A stretch of 37,961 nt of DNA from Syntrophobacterales bacterium Delta_02 (lineage in GTDB: Bacteria; Desulfobacterota; Syntrophorhabdia; Syntrophorhabdales; Syntrophorhabdaceae). The stretch spans positions 1 to 37,961 of the forward strand of contig LVAA01000006.1 of the NCBI GenBank assembly GCA_001603955.1, written 5' to 3'. A program made the translations under genes and the position numbers. Within the stretch, counting starts at the first letter, position 1. Each line of letters opens with the position of its first letter. Below are positions 1 through 8,424 of the stretch, in pieces. The notes beneath the pieces are model-generated. The model searched no databases, had not been told where the DNA came from, and was given only the letters and a program-made list of their open reading frames with translations.

Positions 1-81
1 AAGAGGAATGCCATATATTATTTGATTGACAATAAACCACAGAAAAAAAATAATGTAAGAAAAGTCGCAGGGAGGGGGGTC

Positions 82-1062
82 ATGAAAAAGTATCTTACGA
101 TAACTTTGGCCTTTTTTCTGACTTTTGCGCTCGCGGGAACCATCCTGGCACAACAGAAGAAGAACTGGCCCACCAGGGGCGTTACGATCGGCGCCGCTCC
201 TGTCGGAGGTGTCTACTACATCTGGGCAGGAGGACCGGCAAAAGTGCTCAGCGAAAAGATGCGAATTCCTGCATCCGTCGAATCGACGGGAGGCCCGGTG
301 CACAACACCCAGCTTGTGAACAATCACGAGCTTGACTTCGGCATGGTCACGGCGGCCCCCGCCTACGAGGGGATGACGGGAACAGGCTGGGCGAAGGGAA
401 AGAAGTATGCGGATATCTACGCGATCTTTCCCATGTACACCACCTATTTTCAGATGTACAGTCTCAAGAAGAGCGGCGTTGCGAGCATCAAGGATTTCAA
501 CGGCAAGAGTGTCGGCACCGGGCCGGTCGGCGGGACGCCCGCAACCTACTGGCCAAAGATAATAGAGGCCGCGGGCGTGAAACCGAAACGGATCGTCAAT
601 GCGTCTTCATCCGACCTCGGTAACCAGCTCAACGACGGTCTCATCGATGCGAACGGCCAGTCAGTGGGCCTTCCGTGGGGCCTCATCCTTGCCGATGAGA
701 CAACACGCCAGCTGAACGTCATCGGTGTCGAGAACGATGTCGCCGACAGGTTCATCAAACTGTATCCTTTCTTTGCGAAAGGCGTGATCCCGAAGGGGAC
801 GTACAAGAGCGCCCCGAAAGATATTCCCACGCTCACGGTGTGGAACTTCATGGTGACCTACCGGGCGATGCCCGATGATTTCGTCTACGAGTTCACGAAA
901 CAGATCTTCAAGAACAAGGACACACTGGTAAAGGTCCACAAATCCGCAATGGAAGTAGAACCGAAGAACATCCTCCACTCACCCATTCCCATCCATCCAG
1001 GCGCCGTCAAATACTACGAAGAGATAGGGATCAAGATCCCGGAGAAGCTGAAGGGGAAGTGA
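82..1062 (+). CDS. TAXI-family TRAP transporter solute-binding protein
   Basis: Periplasmic binding protein that captures a small organic anion (family substrates include glutamate-like and dicarboxylic acids) and hands it to the TRAP permease encoded next. The protein is about 326 residues, normal for TAXI proteins. Residues 1-24 form a signal peptide ending in LAQQ. The mature start shows the TAXI pattern ITIGAAPVGGVYY-like (here VTIGAAPVGGVYYIWAGG), then TGGPVHN and a central STGxGGTPATYWP-like segment. I chose ATG 82 because GGAGGGGGGT lies just upstream and a signal peptide starts immediately; an in-frame upstream extension to about position 22 lacks both. The permease follows after 33 bases, so the two are co-transcribed. 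Family assignment is strong; substrate is unknown. Confidence 0.9.
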   Translation: MKKYLTITLAFFLTFALAGTILAQQKKNWPTRGVTIGAAPVGGVYYIWAGGPAKVLSEKMRIPASVESTGGPVHNTQLVNNHELDFGMVTAAPAYEGMTGTGWAKGKKYADIYAIFPMYTTYFQMYSLKKSGVASIKDFNGKSVGTGPVGGTPATYWPKIIEAAGVKPKRIVNASSSDLGNQLNDGLIDANGQSVGLPWGLILADETTRQLNVIGVENDVADRFIKLYPFFAKGVIPKGTYKSAPKDIPTLTVWNFMVTYRAMPDDFVYEFTKQIFKNKDTLVKVHKSAMEVEPKNILHSPIPIHPGAVKYYEEIGIKIPEKLKGK

Positions 1063-1095
1063 CCCTAGATCCGAAGCATCCCAGGGGGTGCCACG

Positions 1096-3033
1096 ATGGA
1101 ACAAAAGGCCCCGGACATCGGAAAGATAAAGGATGCGGAACTCATACGGACCAGGGAGTTCGGAAAGATCGGGACGACCATCATATTCTTCATCGGCGTT
1201 GTCTGTTCCCTCTTCCACTTCTACTGCCTCCTTTTGAGACCCATAGATCCCTGGTATTTCAGAAGCACCCATATCATCTTCCTCGGTACCCTCTGTTTTC
1301 TTCTTTATCCCGGATGGAATAAGGCAAGAAAAAGGGTTCATCCCGTAGACGTTCTCTTCATTCTCATGCTGATCGTTCCCTACCTTTACATGATCATCAA
1401 CTTTGATGAATGGATCTACAGGGTGGGGGTCACCCCGACCCTGTGGGACACGATCATTTCGCTCGTTTTCATCCTTGCCATCCTGGAGATGACGAGAAGA
1501 ACGACAGGTCTTGCCCTCATGATAATCGCCGCCGTGTTCATACTCTACGGATACTTCGGCAAGTTCCTTCCCGGCATTTTCTACCACAGGCCGTACAGTT
1601 GGTCGAGGATCCTCACGTACCTGTTCAGCCTGGACGGGATCCTCGGACTTCCCATCTTTGTCTCCGCGGCGTATGTCTATGTCTTTGTCATATTCGGCTC
1701 GTTCCTGAGGAGTTCGGGGGTCGGCGCATACTTCATCGATTTCGCGAATGCCATCGTCGGATGGGCGCGCGGCGGTCCCGCCAAGGTCGCCATCATCTCC
1801 AGCTCCCTCTTCGGCACCGTCTCGGGCAGCTCTGCCGCCAACGTAGTAGGCACCGGAAGCTTCACCATACCCATGATGAAGAAGATGGGCTACAGACCTC
1901 ACTTTGCCGGGGCAGTCGAGGCTGTCGCATCCACGGGTGGCCAGATCATGCCCCCCGTCATGGGCGCAGGGGCATTCCTCATGGCCGAGATCCTCGGGGT
2001 ACCCTACGTCAAGGTGCTGGCAGCCGCGATCCTTCCCGCAGCCATGTATTATACGGCCGTTTACTTCATGGTCGACTTTGAGGCCGCAAAGACCGGCCTC
2101 GTGGGGCTCCCGAAAGACCAGTTGCCCCCTCTCAGGGCGACCATGAAAAGACTCTACATGTTCCTGCCCCTGGCGACACTCGTCTACTATATAGCCGTCG
2201 CCCTGTCCTCGATCATCAAGGCGGGGACCATGGCTGTTGTCGCCTGCATAGCGGTAAGCTGGACCAGGAAAGAAACGAGGATGGGGTTTAAGAAGGTCAT
2301 CGACGCCCTCGCAAACGGGGCAAGGGGGGCGATCGAGATGGCGGGCACCTGTGCCGCCGCCGGCATCGTCATCGGTGTTATCGCCCAGACCGGTATTGGA
2401 CTGAAGTTTGCGACGATCCTTCTTTCTTATTCCGGCAATATTCTGCCCCTCGCGCTCTTCATGTCCATGGTGGTGGCGATCATTCTCGGCATGGGCATGC
2501 CCACGACCGCCGCCTATGCCATCTGTGCCGCAGTCATAACGGCCGGCCTTATCAACCTGGGCGCCATCCCTATAGCCGCACACCTTTTTGTCTTCTACTT
2601 TGCCTGCATATCGGCCATCACGCCCCCCGTGGCGCTGGCGGCGTATGCCGGCGCCGCGATCGCCAAGGCCCCTCCCAACAAGGTGGGTTTCACGGCCATG
2701 AAACTTGGCGTCGCCGCATTCATCGCACCTTACATGTTCATATTCAGTCCCGGCATGCTTCTCATTGGAAGCGTCCTTGACGTTGCCCTCGTCACGGTGA
2801 CCGCTCTCATCGGTACTTTTGCCCTGGCCTGCGGTATGCAGGGCTGGCTTTTCGGAAGGCCGTTATCGATGCTCCTGAGGGTGCCCCTCTTTGCCGGTGC
2901 CCTGCTCCTTATCAAGCCCGGCATTTACACCGATGCTACGGGCGCGGCGGTGCTTGTTCTGACCTACCTGGCGCACAGGTTCATGGTCAGGAGGGCCTCA
3001 TCGCCGGAGTTGAAGCCGCGACCTTATCCGTAG
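1096..3033 (+). CDS. TRAP transporter fused permease subunit (DctQM-type, TAXI partner)
   Basis: Inner-membrane permease of 645 residues in which the small 4-helix subunit and the large DctM subunit are joined, as is usual for TAXI-TRAP systems. About the first 140 residues hold the small-subunit-like helices. The DctM part follows, with the typical Gly/Ser-rich stretch SSSLFGTVSGSSAANVVGTG near residues 235-255, ASTGGQIMPPVMGAGAFLM near 275-293, and GMGMPTTAAYA in the second half. AGGGGG-type Shine-Dalgarno (1083-1088) precedes ATG 1096. It uses an ion gradient to import the solute bound by the preceding protein. Confidence in the family is high. Confidence 0.92.
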   Translation: MEQKAPDIGKIKDAELIRTREFGKIGTTIIFFIGVVCSLFHFYCLLLRPIDPWYFRSTHIIFLGTLCFLLYPGWNKARKRVHPVDVLFILMLIVPYLYMIINFDEWIYRVGVTPTLWDTIISLVFILAILEMTRRTTGLALMIIAAVFILYGYFGKFLPGIFYHRPYSWSRILTYLFSLDGILGLPIFVSAAYVYVFVIFGSFLRSSGVGAYFIDFANAIVGWARGGPAKVAIISSSLFGTVSGSSAANVVGTGSFTIPMMKKMGYRPHFAGAVEAVASTGGQIMPPVMGAGAFLMAEILGVPYVKVLAAAILPAAMYYTAVYFMVDFEAAKTGLVGLPKDQLPPLRATMKRLYMFLPLATLVYYIAVALSSIIKAGTMAVVACIAVSWTRKETRMGFKKVIDALANGARGAIEMAGTCAAAGIVIGVIAQTGIGLKFATILLSYSGNILPLALFMSMVVAIILGMGMPTTAAYAICAAVITAGLINLGAIPIAAHLFVFYFACISAITPPVALAAYAGAAIAKAPPNKVGFTAMKLGVAAFIAPYMFIFSPGMLLIGSVLDVALVTVTALIGTFALACGMQGWLFGRPLSMLLRVPLFAGALLLIKPGIYTDATGAAVLVLTYLAHRFMVRRASSPELKPRPYP

Positions 3034-3144
3034 GGTCGAAGCGAAGGGCCGGCGCGAACGATCGGCAACACCTTTTCTCTTTCGCTCTTCCGTCCCGTCG
3101 AAGACGGGATGCAAGGGCGGACAAGGGCTGGCGCACCGTCCCTG

Positions 3145-3173
3145 TTGACAGGAGGGCCGGGGATGCTTCTATT
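3145..3173 (+). promoter_or_regulatory. Candidate sigma70 promoter for the small membrane-protein pair
   Basis: TTGACA at 3145-3150, 17-bp spacer, TCTATT at 3168-3173 (4 of 6 matches to the -10 consensus). The predicted start near 3180 gives a leader of about 75 bases to ATG 3257. This would let 3257-3851 be transcribed apart from the TRAP genes. Inferred from sequence only. Confidence 0.4.
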
Positions 3174-3256
3174 GGTTCCATGGTAGATGATCCAGCCGGG
3201 ACTACCCGGGAGAGGCGCTTGATGAAGAGTGACGGAGACCGTCGGGAGGGCCGGGG

Positions 3257-3754
3257 ATGACGGTAAGGGTGTACGTGAGGACGGTCCTTCTGGCGGCCCT
3301 TGTGACGATGAGCCTGGGTGGTTTCCTGCTTCATCTTCGCATACATCCTTATGCCGGGCACAGGTCCATTCTTATCAATACGGTGGCGAGCCTCCTGAGC
3401 ATCCTGGTCGTTCCGCTCCTTTTTTCCCTGAGAAGGACGGTGCATTACGGGTATGTCCTGAACGGCTTCATCACGATAGTTGCCACGATCACCATGGCAC
3501 ATTTCTCCATCGAGCACCTGCCTGACCCGCTGGGCATCGGTGGTATCTTTTTCGGGACGACCTTTCCCGACATCCTGATAGTGTGGGGAAAGTTCTTCGT
3601 GGGGAAGACGCTGTTCGACCTGGAGGTCATGGGGTATAATGCCGCCCTGGAGAAGAAAGGTATCTCGTACCGTTATCCGAACCTTGGCTGGTGGCTGATC
3701 CACCTTATTGCCGTTTCGGCCGTGTACTGGGCCGGTAACGTTCTGTGGAGATGA
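3257..3754 (+). CDS. Small polytopic membrane protein, family not recognised
   Basis: 165 residues with about four or five hydrophobic segments: residues 8-26, 40-57, 68-85, 95-112 and 143-162. The C-terminal segment contains the pattern LGWWLIHLIAVSAVYW. GGAGGGCCGGGG sits directly upstream of ATG 3257, which supports the start. It lies 223 bases after the TRAP permease on the same strand and one base before a 31-residue ORF that repeats its last helix. I do not recognise the family. Position suggests an accessory of the TAXI-TRAP system, but a separate promoter candidate at 3145-3173 makes that uncertain. Confidence 0.75.
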   Translation: MTVRVYVRTVLLAALVTMSLGGFLLHLRIHPYAGHRSILINTVASLLSILVVPLLFSLRRTVHYGYVLNGFITIVATITMAHFSIEHLPDPLGIGGIFFGTTFPDILIVWGKFFVGKTLFDLEVMGYNAALEKKGISYRYPNLGWWLIHLIAVSAVYWAGNVLWR

Positions 3755-3755
3755 C

Positions 3756-3851
3756 ATGAACGCGTTCAGGGCTTTTTCCCTTGGCTGGTGGATACTCCAT
3801 GTGATAGCCGTCGCCTTTTTTCTATGGCTCGGCCATGTCACGGATTTCTGA
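3756..3851 (+). CDS. 31-residue single-helix peptide resembling the end of the preceding protein
   Basis: Starts one base after the TGA of the upstream gene (TGA-C-ATG), so translation is probably coupled by re-initiation. The product has one hydrophobic helix: SLGWWILHVIAVAFFLWLGH. It aligns with the C-terminal helix of the upstream protein (NLGWWLIHLIAVSAVYWAGN), with LGWW, H and IAV conserved. This looks like a partial internal duplication. It has no recognised family. Its reality rests on the shared motif and the tight spacing; a decayed duplicate is the alternative. Confidence 0.55.
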   Translation: MNAFRAFSLGWWILHVIAVAFFLWLGHVTDF

Positions 3852-4046
3852 ATGGCAGGAGGGAACGGGGGCGGACGCGTGGGGACATACCTGCTGAATA
3901 TCTCAAAAAGATATCTGCGGTCCGTGGCGGAGGCAGGATCTGGGAATGAGAAGGTGGTAGGAGATCCGGGGGTGATGAGGTGCCCCGGGGTCCCCGGCAA
4001 AGAGGCCGTTGCGGTCCATTTTACCGGGGAGAGCTTTCACGCCGTT

Positions 4047-4538
4047 TCAGTAGTGGTATTCTCCGGCTGCTTTGCCGGCAAAAGCTGACAGGGCCTTCTT
4101 GAATTGCCTTATCAGACCGCCTGCGCCCGTGGCCAGCACCAGGGAACCGAGGACGGCATCCATCCCCTCGAATGCCTGTCGCAGCCATTTGCGTACCGAG
4201 AACGGGATGGATTCCATGTACTCTGTCTTGAATTCACGGGAGATGGTACCCAGCACCTGCAGCTTGAATCGCAGGGGATTGCCGGTCAGGCCGTAGGACA
4301 CCAGCTTTTCATCCGGGGTTTCCCATATGGCCCTGGTCAATTCTTTTGCGCTCCCGGGCACATCTTTCTCAAGCACCGTCACGGCAAGGTCGCGCAGTTC
4401 CGGCTCATCCGTCCACAAAGAAGCGAATTGATCGCTGTCTTTAAGGACGAATTGCAGAAAATCGACAACGCATCCAACAAAGGCTGCGAGTTCACTACGA
4501 CCAGGTTCGGGTATCTGGGCAAGTTCTTCAAAGTCCAT
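4047..4538 (-). CDS. Hypothetical protein, 163 residues
   Basis: No family recognised. The product is a mostly helical, acidic-to-neutral protein with no signal peptide. The region around residues 125-145 (DAVLGSLVLATGAGGLIRQF) is moderately hydrophobic and could be a single membrane or amphipathic segment near the C-terminus. The start is well supported: GGAGGAGGTGA precedes ATG 4538 at ideal spacing. It stands alone, facing the TRAP locus tail to tail, with a long non-coding stretch upstream. Confidence 0.7.
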   Translation of the reverse strand: MDFEELAQIPEPGRSELAAFVGCVVDFLQFVLKDSDQFASLWTDEPELRDLAVTVLEKDVPGSAKELTRAIWETPDEKLVSYGLTGNPLRFKLQVLGTISREFKTEYMESIPFSVRKWLRQAFEGMDAVLGSLVLATGAGGLIRQFKKALSAFAGKAAGEYHY

Positions 4539-4950
4539 TCTGTCACCTCCTCCAGCTTAAGTAATCCGGGAGACAACCAGCGCGTGTTCCATGCCGAATA
4601 CGATGGGCCCTTCCGGCGACGGTCATGCAGGGTAACCTGCGGAACTCTGCTCTGATATTGCCTCCTGGACCGACCAGCCAAAGCGCGGCACCCCATCACT
4701 ACCTGCCAACATGGTACAAGAGACAACCCGCCATGTCTGTCACCAAAACCACAATTATCCTGTAGTATCTCTGAAGACAGACCTGTCGTCTCTTCGAACG
4801 ATTCCATGGCGGCGAACGGGAGACCCCCCAGGCTCCCAACAGTCCGTTAAGAAAGCCGGTTCCCGCTCCGGTCCGTCATCCGCCGTCCCCCCACTCCCAC
4901 TACGCCGTCCCCCACTCTCGGTCCAATCCGTCATCCCCTCACAACCTCAG

Positions 4951-5121
4951 TCCGTCATCCCGGCGGAGGCCGGGATCCAGGAAAAACCCTGTTTCAGCGG
5001 AAAGCATGCAAATGATAGCGCCCGAAGAGTACGATGTGAGAAACGCCCTGGAACTTTTCATTGTTCAGTGGTCATTTACTGCCGGTCCTTCCTGGATCCC
5101 GGCCTCCGCCGGGATGACGGA
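4951..5121. repeat. 171-bp element bounded by perfect 31-bp inverted repeats
   Basis: Left arm 4951-4981 and right arm 5091-5121 are exact reverse complements over 31 bases, beginning TCCGTCATCCCGGCGGAGGC on the outside. Each arm also contains its own short hairpin (CCCGGC-GGAG-GCCGGG). The 109 bases between the arms hold no gene. The arm sequence is a widely seen proteobacterial intergenic repeat; when translated it gives the spurious VIPAEAGIQ / LDPGLRRDD strings. The layout resembles a MITE or paired REP-type unit. No target-site duplication is evident to me. Confidence 0.8.
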
Positions 5122-5190
5122 GAATGAGGGACGCCGGGATGACGAGAAAACATCAACTTGACACAGAAGCGACTTTATCAACAGGCTGTC

Positions 5191-5262
5191 AAGCGGCTCA
5201 AGCGGCTCAAGCGGCTCAAGCGGCTCAAGCGGCTCAAGCGGCTCAAGCGGCTCAAGCGGCTC
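5191..5262. repeat. 9-bp tandem array, eight perfect copies of AAGCGGCTC
   Basis: Eight uninterrupted copies, ending in AAGCC followed by a run of eight T. A single degenerate copy pair of the same word (TTCAAGCGGCTCAAGCGG) lies at 35838-35855, immediately downstream of the TauE/SafE gene. Copies have no spacers, so this is a simple tandem repeat and not a CRISPR array. GGCTCAAGCC plus the T run could form a very small terminator-like hairpin on the plus strand. Confidence 0.9.
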
Positions 5263-5350
5263 AAGCCTTTTTTTTGGTCCTGCTCGAACCCGATCCCGCT
5301 GAAGGCGGGAGGGCGAGAGACTGCTTCTTCAAAAGGTCATTGAACTCTGG

Positions 5351-6205
5351 TCAGCGTTTGACCAGCTCCACGCGCCTGTTCTTTGCCCGGCCGTCTTCCG
5401 TTGTGTTCGGCGCAACGGGTTTGTTCTGACCGTACCCTTTAGCTGTCAGCCGGTCCGGGGAGATGCCGAACAACTGCACATACTGGCTGACGGCCTCGGC
5501 CCTCTGTTGCGATAATTTCACGTTGTATTCCGGCGAGCCCTGGCTGTCCGTGTGGCCTTGAATTTCGAGTTTCAGCCTGGGATGATCCAGCAGCAAGGTG
5601 ACAACGTATTGAAGCTGCTTGACGGATTCGGGCTTCAGCGTGGCTTTGTCGAGGTCGAAAAGGATCCCGTAGAGGGCGATCTTGCCGGTCTTGTCCAGGG
5701 CTTCCTTCATTTGCGCCGGGCCAAAAACGAGAGATTGTTTGAAAGGTTTCTCATCCACAATGATCAGATACTGCTGCCCCAGGTTGGCCGTGGGGGCAAC
5801 CCGAAGCCAGGTCACGCCGCCATCATCGCGTGGTAGAGTAATAACGACCTGACCCTTGTCCTCGTAAACGACCCGTCCGCCTTTTTCTTTTGCGGCAACT
5901 TTATAGTTTTCAATAAACTCCAGGGCGGAGATGTTGGTGACGCGCTGCCCGGACTTCGCGCGGACTTCATACAAGAGATACCGGTATTCGCCTTTTATGG
6001 TCTTCTTCTCCCGTTTCTTTGTCTCTTCATTGATATAATAAAAATCATAGGCATCAAAACTGTTGTACTTCGACATGTTCTTAAGCAGAACCGACCCGGG
6101 GAAGGGTCGGATCAGGGGATGTTCCTTAACGTCTTTGGCCACAGCCGGAAAAGCAAGAACGGTCAATAACAGGAATACAACCCAAACTAACTTGAAATGA
6201 TTCAT
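5351..6205 (-). CDS. OmpA-family protein with C-terminal peptidoglycan-binding domain
   Basis: 284 residues. A signal peptide (1-23, ending PAVA) precedes an uncharacterised N-terminal region (about 25-170). The OmpA C-terminal domain covers about 178-284, with ILFDLDKATLKPES, LEIQGHTDSQG, YNVKLSQQRAEAV, LTAKGYGQNKPVAPN and the closing NRRVELV motif. The conserved Asp and Arg that hold diaminopimelate are present. It should anchor the envelope to peptidoglycan. The N-terminal half is not a porin barrel and resembles the soluble halves of many delta-type OmpA proteins. GGAAGGAGGA before ATG 6205 sets the start. Monocistronic. Confidence 0.9.
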   Translation of the reverse strand: MNHFKLVWVVFLLLTVLAFPAVAKDVKEHPLIRPFPGSVLLKNMSKYNSFDAYDFYYINEETKKREKKTIKGEYRYLLYEVRAKSGQRVTNISALEFIENYKVAAKEKGGRVVYEDKGQVVITLPRDDGGVTWLRVAPTANLGQQYLIIVDEKPFKQSLVFGPAQMKEALDKTGKIALYGILFDLDKATLKPESVKQLQYVVTLLLDHPRLKLEIQGHTDSQGSPEYNVKLSQQRAEAVSQYVQLFGISPDRLTAKGYGQNKPVAPNTTEDGRAKNRRVELVKR

Positions 6206-6620
6206 GAGTCCTCCTTCCGTCCTCAGACGAGTTGCCGGATCGGATCGTGCCGCGATGCCCGGGATGGTACGATCGGATCCGTTACACGGGAACAGTGATC
6301 ATTGTCTTCTTAGTTTGTTCCCGCCGAATGAAAAGCCGGGCCGGCACAGTCCTCGTTGCCGCGGCCGGTCTTAGTGTGCGGTTAACATTTGTTCGTGGTT
6401 ACCCCAGGGGCTTATCAACCGGGTGGAATATATCCTCTCGGATCGCGTCTCTTTCGCTGCCTGCTTCTGAACGGTCTTTTTCGCAACCCGGTGATGCTTC
6501 ACCCCACCATCTAGGTCTATTGCCGCCATTCTACCACACAGGAGCTTCTTATTGCCAGCAGAAGGAAGGGGACATTCTTTGCAAGGCGGGAGGGCGAGAG
6601 ATACGCTGTCCGGCACGTGT
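6206..6620. other. Gene-free stretch of about 415 bases
   Basis: No gene seen. An imperfect inverted repeat (14 of 16 matches) lies at 6236-6251 and 6264-6279, built around GGATCGGATCGT. Near 6563-6580 is a GAAGGAAGGGGACATTCTTT string that resembles scattered repeats often found in related genomes, and 6584-6601 repeats the 18-mer also seen at 5302-5319. Function unknown. Confidence 0.5.
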
Positions 6621-7811
6621 TCAAAGGATCCTGTTCAGTACAGGGACCCGCAGCAGGACGCGGTATGCCAGAAGGAAGCACAGGGGGACACAGATGAGGC
6701 CCGCGATGGCCCACTTGAGCACGGGGGCGACGACGAGCATTTGTAGCGCCAGGCTTACGGCGATGATTATAGGCGGGTGGAACATGTAGACGGCAAAGGA
6801 GCTGTCGGACAGTTTTCGGGCGAGACTCCCGCCGTTGTTGAGCTTGTCACGGAAGAGGGCCATGAGGCCCACCGTCATCGAAACGGCGACGAAAGACTCC
6901 CACAGGGCGAAGGAAAAACTGAACCAGGAGACTCCCCCCGCGACGTTCGCATAGGCGCTCTTCATCTGCGCGGCATTCACCGGGGAATGATAGACCCCGG
7001 CCATCCATTTGATCACGAAGAGGAGGGGAAGACCGAGAACGATACCGGCGATCAGCCACCTCCTGCCGACGGCTGAGGTTATCCGTTCCTGGAACCTTGT
7101 CCGGTAAGCGAGTACTCCGGCGATGAAGAGGATAATGTACTGAGAGAAGTAGCAGAGCTGCATTCCCCAGAAGATGGTACCCAGGGGAAAGGCAAGCCGC
7201 AGGAGGAATGCCCCGAGGGTGACGATCAGGATCAGCGCGGCCAGTGCACCGAAGCTTCCGTTGTCCTGTTTGGGCCCGGTGTTTGAGGCCGGCGGCCGCA
7301 CTGCCCGCAAGAGCGCGTATATGATCGAAAAGATCAGCAGCGCGACCGCGAACCACATCGGCCCGACACCGAGCAGCTTCATTCCGGCGGACATGAGATA
7401 TCCCTTGTAATAATCGAGAAAGCTCGAAGCGCCGTTTCTCCATTGCGATGACGGCAGCTCCGTCCAGCATATGAAAGGGGTGACCACCAGCAGATAGACG
7501 AGCGACGGCAGACCCAGCCGCCTCCAGCGGTCCTTTACGAAACGGCCGAGACCCTTCCGCTGAAGGGCCCCCGGCGTGAAATACCCGGCCACCAGGAACA
7601 GCATGCCCATGGAGAACCCCTGCACGAAAGTCTGGAAGAGGCTGAAGAAGACGAGGCCGAAGAATTCCGGCGCGCGGTCCTCGTTATAATACCACATGCC
7701 GAGACCGCTGTAAGTTACGGCCAGGTGCAGCAGGATGACCAGCATGATGACCGTGGTCCGCAGGTTGTCTATGTAGTAATATCTGACAGTATCGCTCTTC
7801 ATCGAGGCCAT
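6621..7811 (-). CDS. Acyltransferase 3 family membrane protein
   Basis: 396 residues with about ten hydrophobic segments, the size and pattern of acyltransferase-3 / OafA / MdoC-type enzymes that move acyl groups onto cell-surface sugars. The N-terminal motif YYIDNLRTTVIMLVILLHLAV contains the family His in the first helix, which is the likely catalytic residue. A conserved FLVAGYF segment follows, with basic loop RRKGLGRFVKDRWRRLGLPSL-like residues (parts at 84-101) and a C-terminal FAVYMFHPPI motif. No good Shine-Dalgarno is seen, but a strong promoter lies at 7869-7897. The acceptor is not predictable. It stands alone, divergent from the Nudix gene. Confidence 0.85.
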   Translation of the reverse strand: MASMKSDTVRYYYIDNLRTTVIMLVILLHLAVTYSGLGMWYYNEDRAPEFFGLVFFSLFQTFVQGFSMGMLFLVAGYFTPGALQRKGLGRFVKDRWRRLGLPSLVYLLVVTPFICWTELPSSQWRNGASSFLDYYKGYLMSAGMKLLGVGPMWFAVALLIFSIIYALLRAVRPPASNTGPKQDNGSFGALAALILIVTLGAFLLRLAFPLGTIFWGMQLCYFSQYIILFIAGVLAYRTRFQERITSAVGRRWLIAGIVLGLPLLFVIKWMAGVYHSPVNAAQMKSAYANVAGGVSWFSFSFALWESFVAVSMTVGLMALFRDKLNNGGSLARKLSDSSFAVYMFHPPIIIAVSLALQMLVVAPVLKWAIAGLICVPLCFLLAYRVLLRVPVLNRIL

Positions 7812-7868
7812 AAGGGTCCAACCCTGTGGAGATTATCGGAGGAGTGCATTATGAGCATAAGATACCAC

Positions 7869-7897
7869 ACTATAGTAGGGGGGCCGGCATCTGTCAA
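7869..7897 (-). promoter_or_regulatory. Sigma70 promoter of the acyltransferase gene
   Basis: On the minus strand: TTGACA (7897-7892), 17-bp spacer, TATAGT (7874-7869). Predicted start near 7862, leader of about 50 bases to ATG 7811. It is back to back with the Nudix promoter at 7923-7952. Confidence 0.75.
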
Positions 7898-7922
7898 GAT
7901 AACATGCCGCCTCCGCTTTGCT

Positions 7923-7952
7923 TTGACCCGGGGACGACAGAGGTGCTACCAT
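7923..7952 (+). promoter_or_regulatory. Promoter of the Nudix gene with extended -10
   Basis: TTGACC (7923-7928), 18-bp spacer ending TGC, then TACCAT (7947-7952). The predicted transcription start is at about 7959-7960, which coincides with the GTG start codon of the Nudix ORF, so the message would be leaderless. The same TGCTACC word forms the -10 of glgX and of the 27.8-kb TonB receptor operon. Confidence 0.6.
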
Positions 7953-7959
7953 AGGGATT

Positions 7960-8394
7960 GTGGGATCTCTTACGGGAAAAGACCGAAACCAGTGCGGCCT
8001 CCTGATCGAGAACGGCGAAGGCAAGGTCCTGCTGCAGCTCAGGGACGATAGCCCGGATATACCCTATCCCGGGTGCTGGGGAACCTTCGGCGGGCAGATA
8101 GAAGGCGATGAGACCCCCGAAGAGGGCATCCGGAGAGAGATACGGGAGGAGCTCGAATACGACCTTTCCGACCCGGAGTACTTCGGAAATTTCCCCTTTG
8201 ACGGCTACAATATCTACATGTACAGGATGATCGACAGAGACCTTACCCTTGATGACCTGACTGTGAGGGAAGGGCAGGGGGGCAGATTCTTCTCGCTCGC
8301 AGAACTGGAGGCCGTCGATTGCGCGGCCAATTGCCGGGAGATCGTGACCGCCTATTTCGGGATGTTCCATCACGACAAGAGCGGGAAAGGCTGA
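7960..8394 (+). CDS. Nudix hydrolase
   Basis: 144-residue cytoplasmic hydrolase of nucleoside-diphosphate-linked compounds. The Nudix box starts at residue 45: GQIEGDETPEEGIRREIREE matches Gx5Ex7REUxEE. The usual Gly near the end of the box is Glu here (EELEYDL). The metal-binding Glu pair is intact, so activity is likely. Upstream, WGTFGG is the usual lead-in to the box. The start is taken as GTG 7960 because the -10 box ends only seven bases before it and no Shine-Dalgarno is present; internal starts would cut the first strand. Substrate unknown. Confidence 0.85.
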   Translation: MGSLTGKDRNQCGLLIENGEGKVLLQLRDDSPDIPYPGCWGTFGGQIEGDETPEEGIRREIREELEYDLSDPEYFGNFPFDGYNIYMYRMIDRDLTLDDLTVREGQGGRFFSLAELEAVDCAANCREIVTAYFGMFHHDKSGKG

Positions 8395-8424
8395 CGCGCA
8401 TGGCGGTGGTCCTCCTGTCCACGG

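Larger units (their letters stand above)
4540..5350. other. Non-coding stretch of about 810 bases carrying repeats
   Basis: I find no credible gene here. The left part (4540-4870) has no clear feature. From about 4873 the phrase TCCGTCATCC recurs several times (near 4875, 4929 and 4951), then comes the inverted-repeat element at 4951-5121 and the 9-bp array at 5191-5262. At 5302-5319 is an 18-mer, AGGCGGGAGGGCGAGAGA, that recurs at 6584-6601. In both places it lies downstream of a minus-strand gene. Confidence 0.6.

Noticed and set aside
979..2583. Long minus-strand open frame opposite the TRAP permease
   Set aside because: Low-complexity, Asp/Gly/His-rich translation without family motifs, fully antisense to a clear permease; a GC-rich shadow frame.
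3163..3186. Short upstream ORF (MLLLVPW) with the same ribosome site as the 3257 gene
   Set aside because: The GGAGGGCCGGGGATG duplicate at 3151-3165 falls inside the promoter spacer, so this ORF would be upstream of the transcription start; probably a local duplication only.
4711..5127. 138-residue ORF spanning the inverted-repeat element
   Set aside because: Translation contains the VIPAEAGIQ and LDPGLRRDD strings that come from the DNA repeat itself, not from a gene.
5191..5262. Possible CRISPR array
   Set aside because: The 9-bp units are contiguous with no spacers, and no cas gene occurs in the window.
5124..5429. ORF encoding AAQAAQAAQ repeats
   Set aside because: Merely the translated AAGCGGCTC array; not a protein gene.
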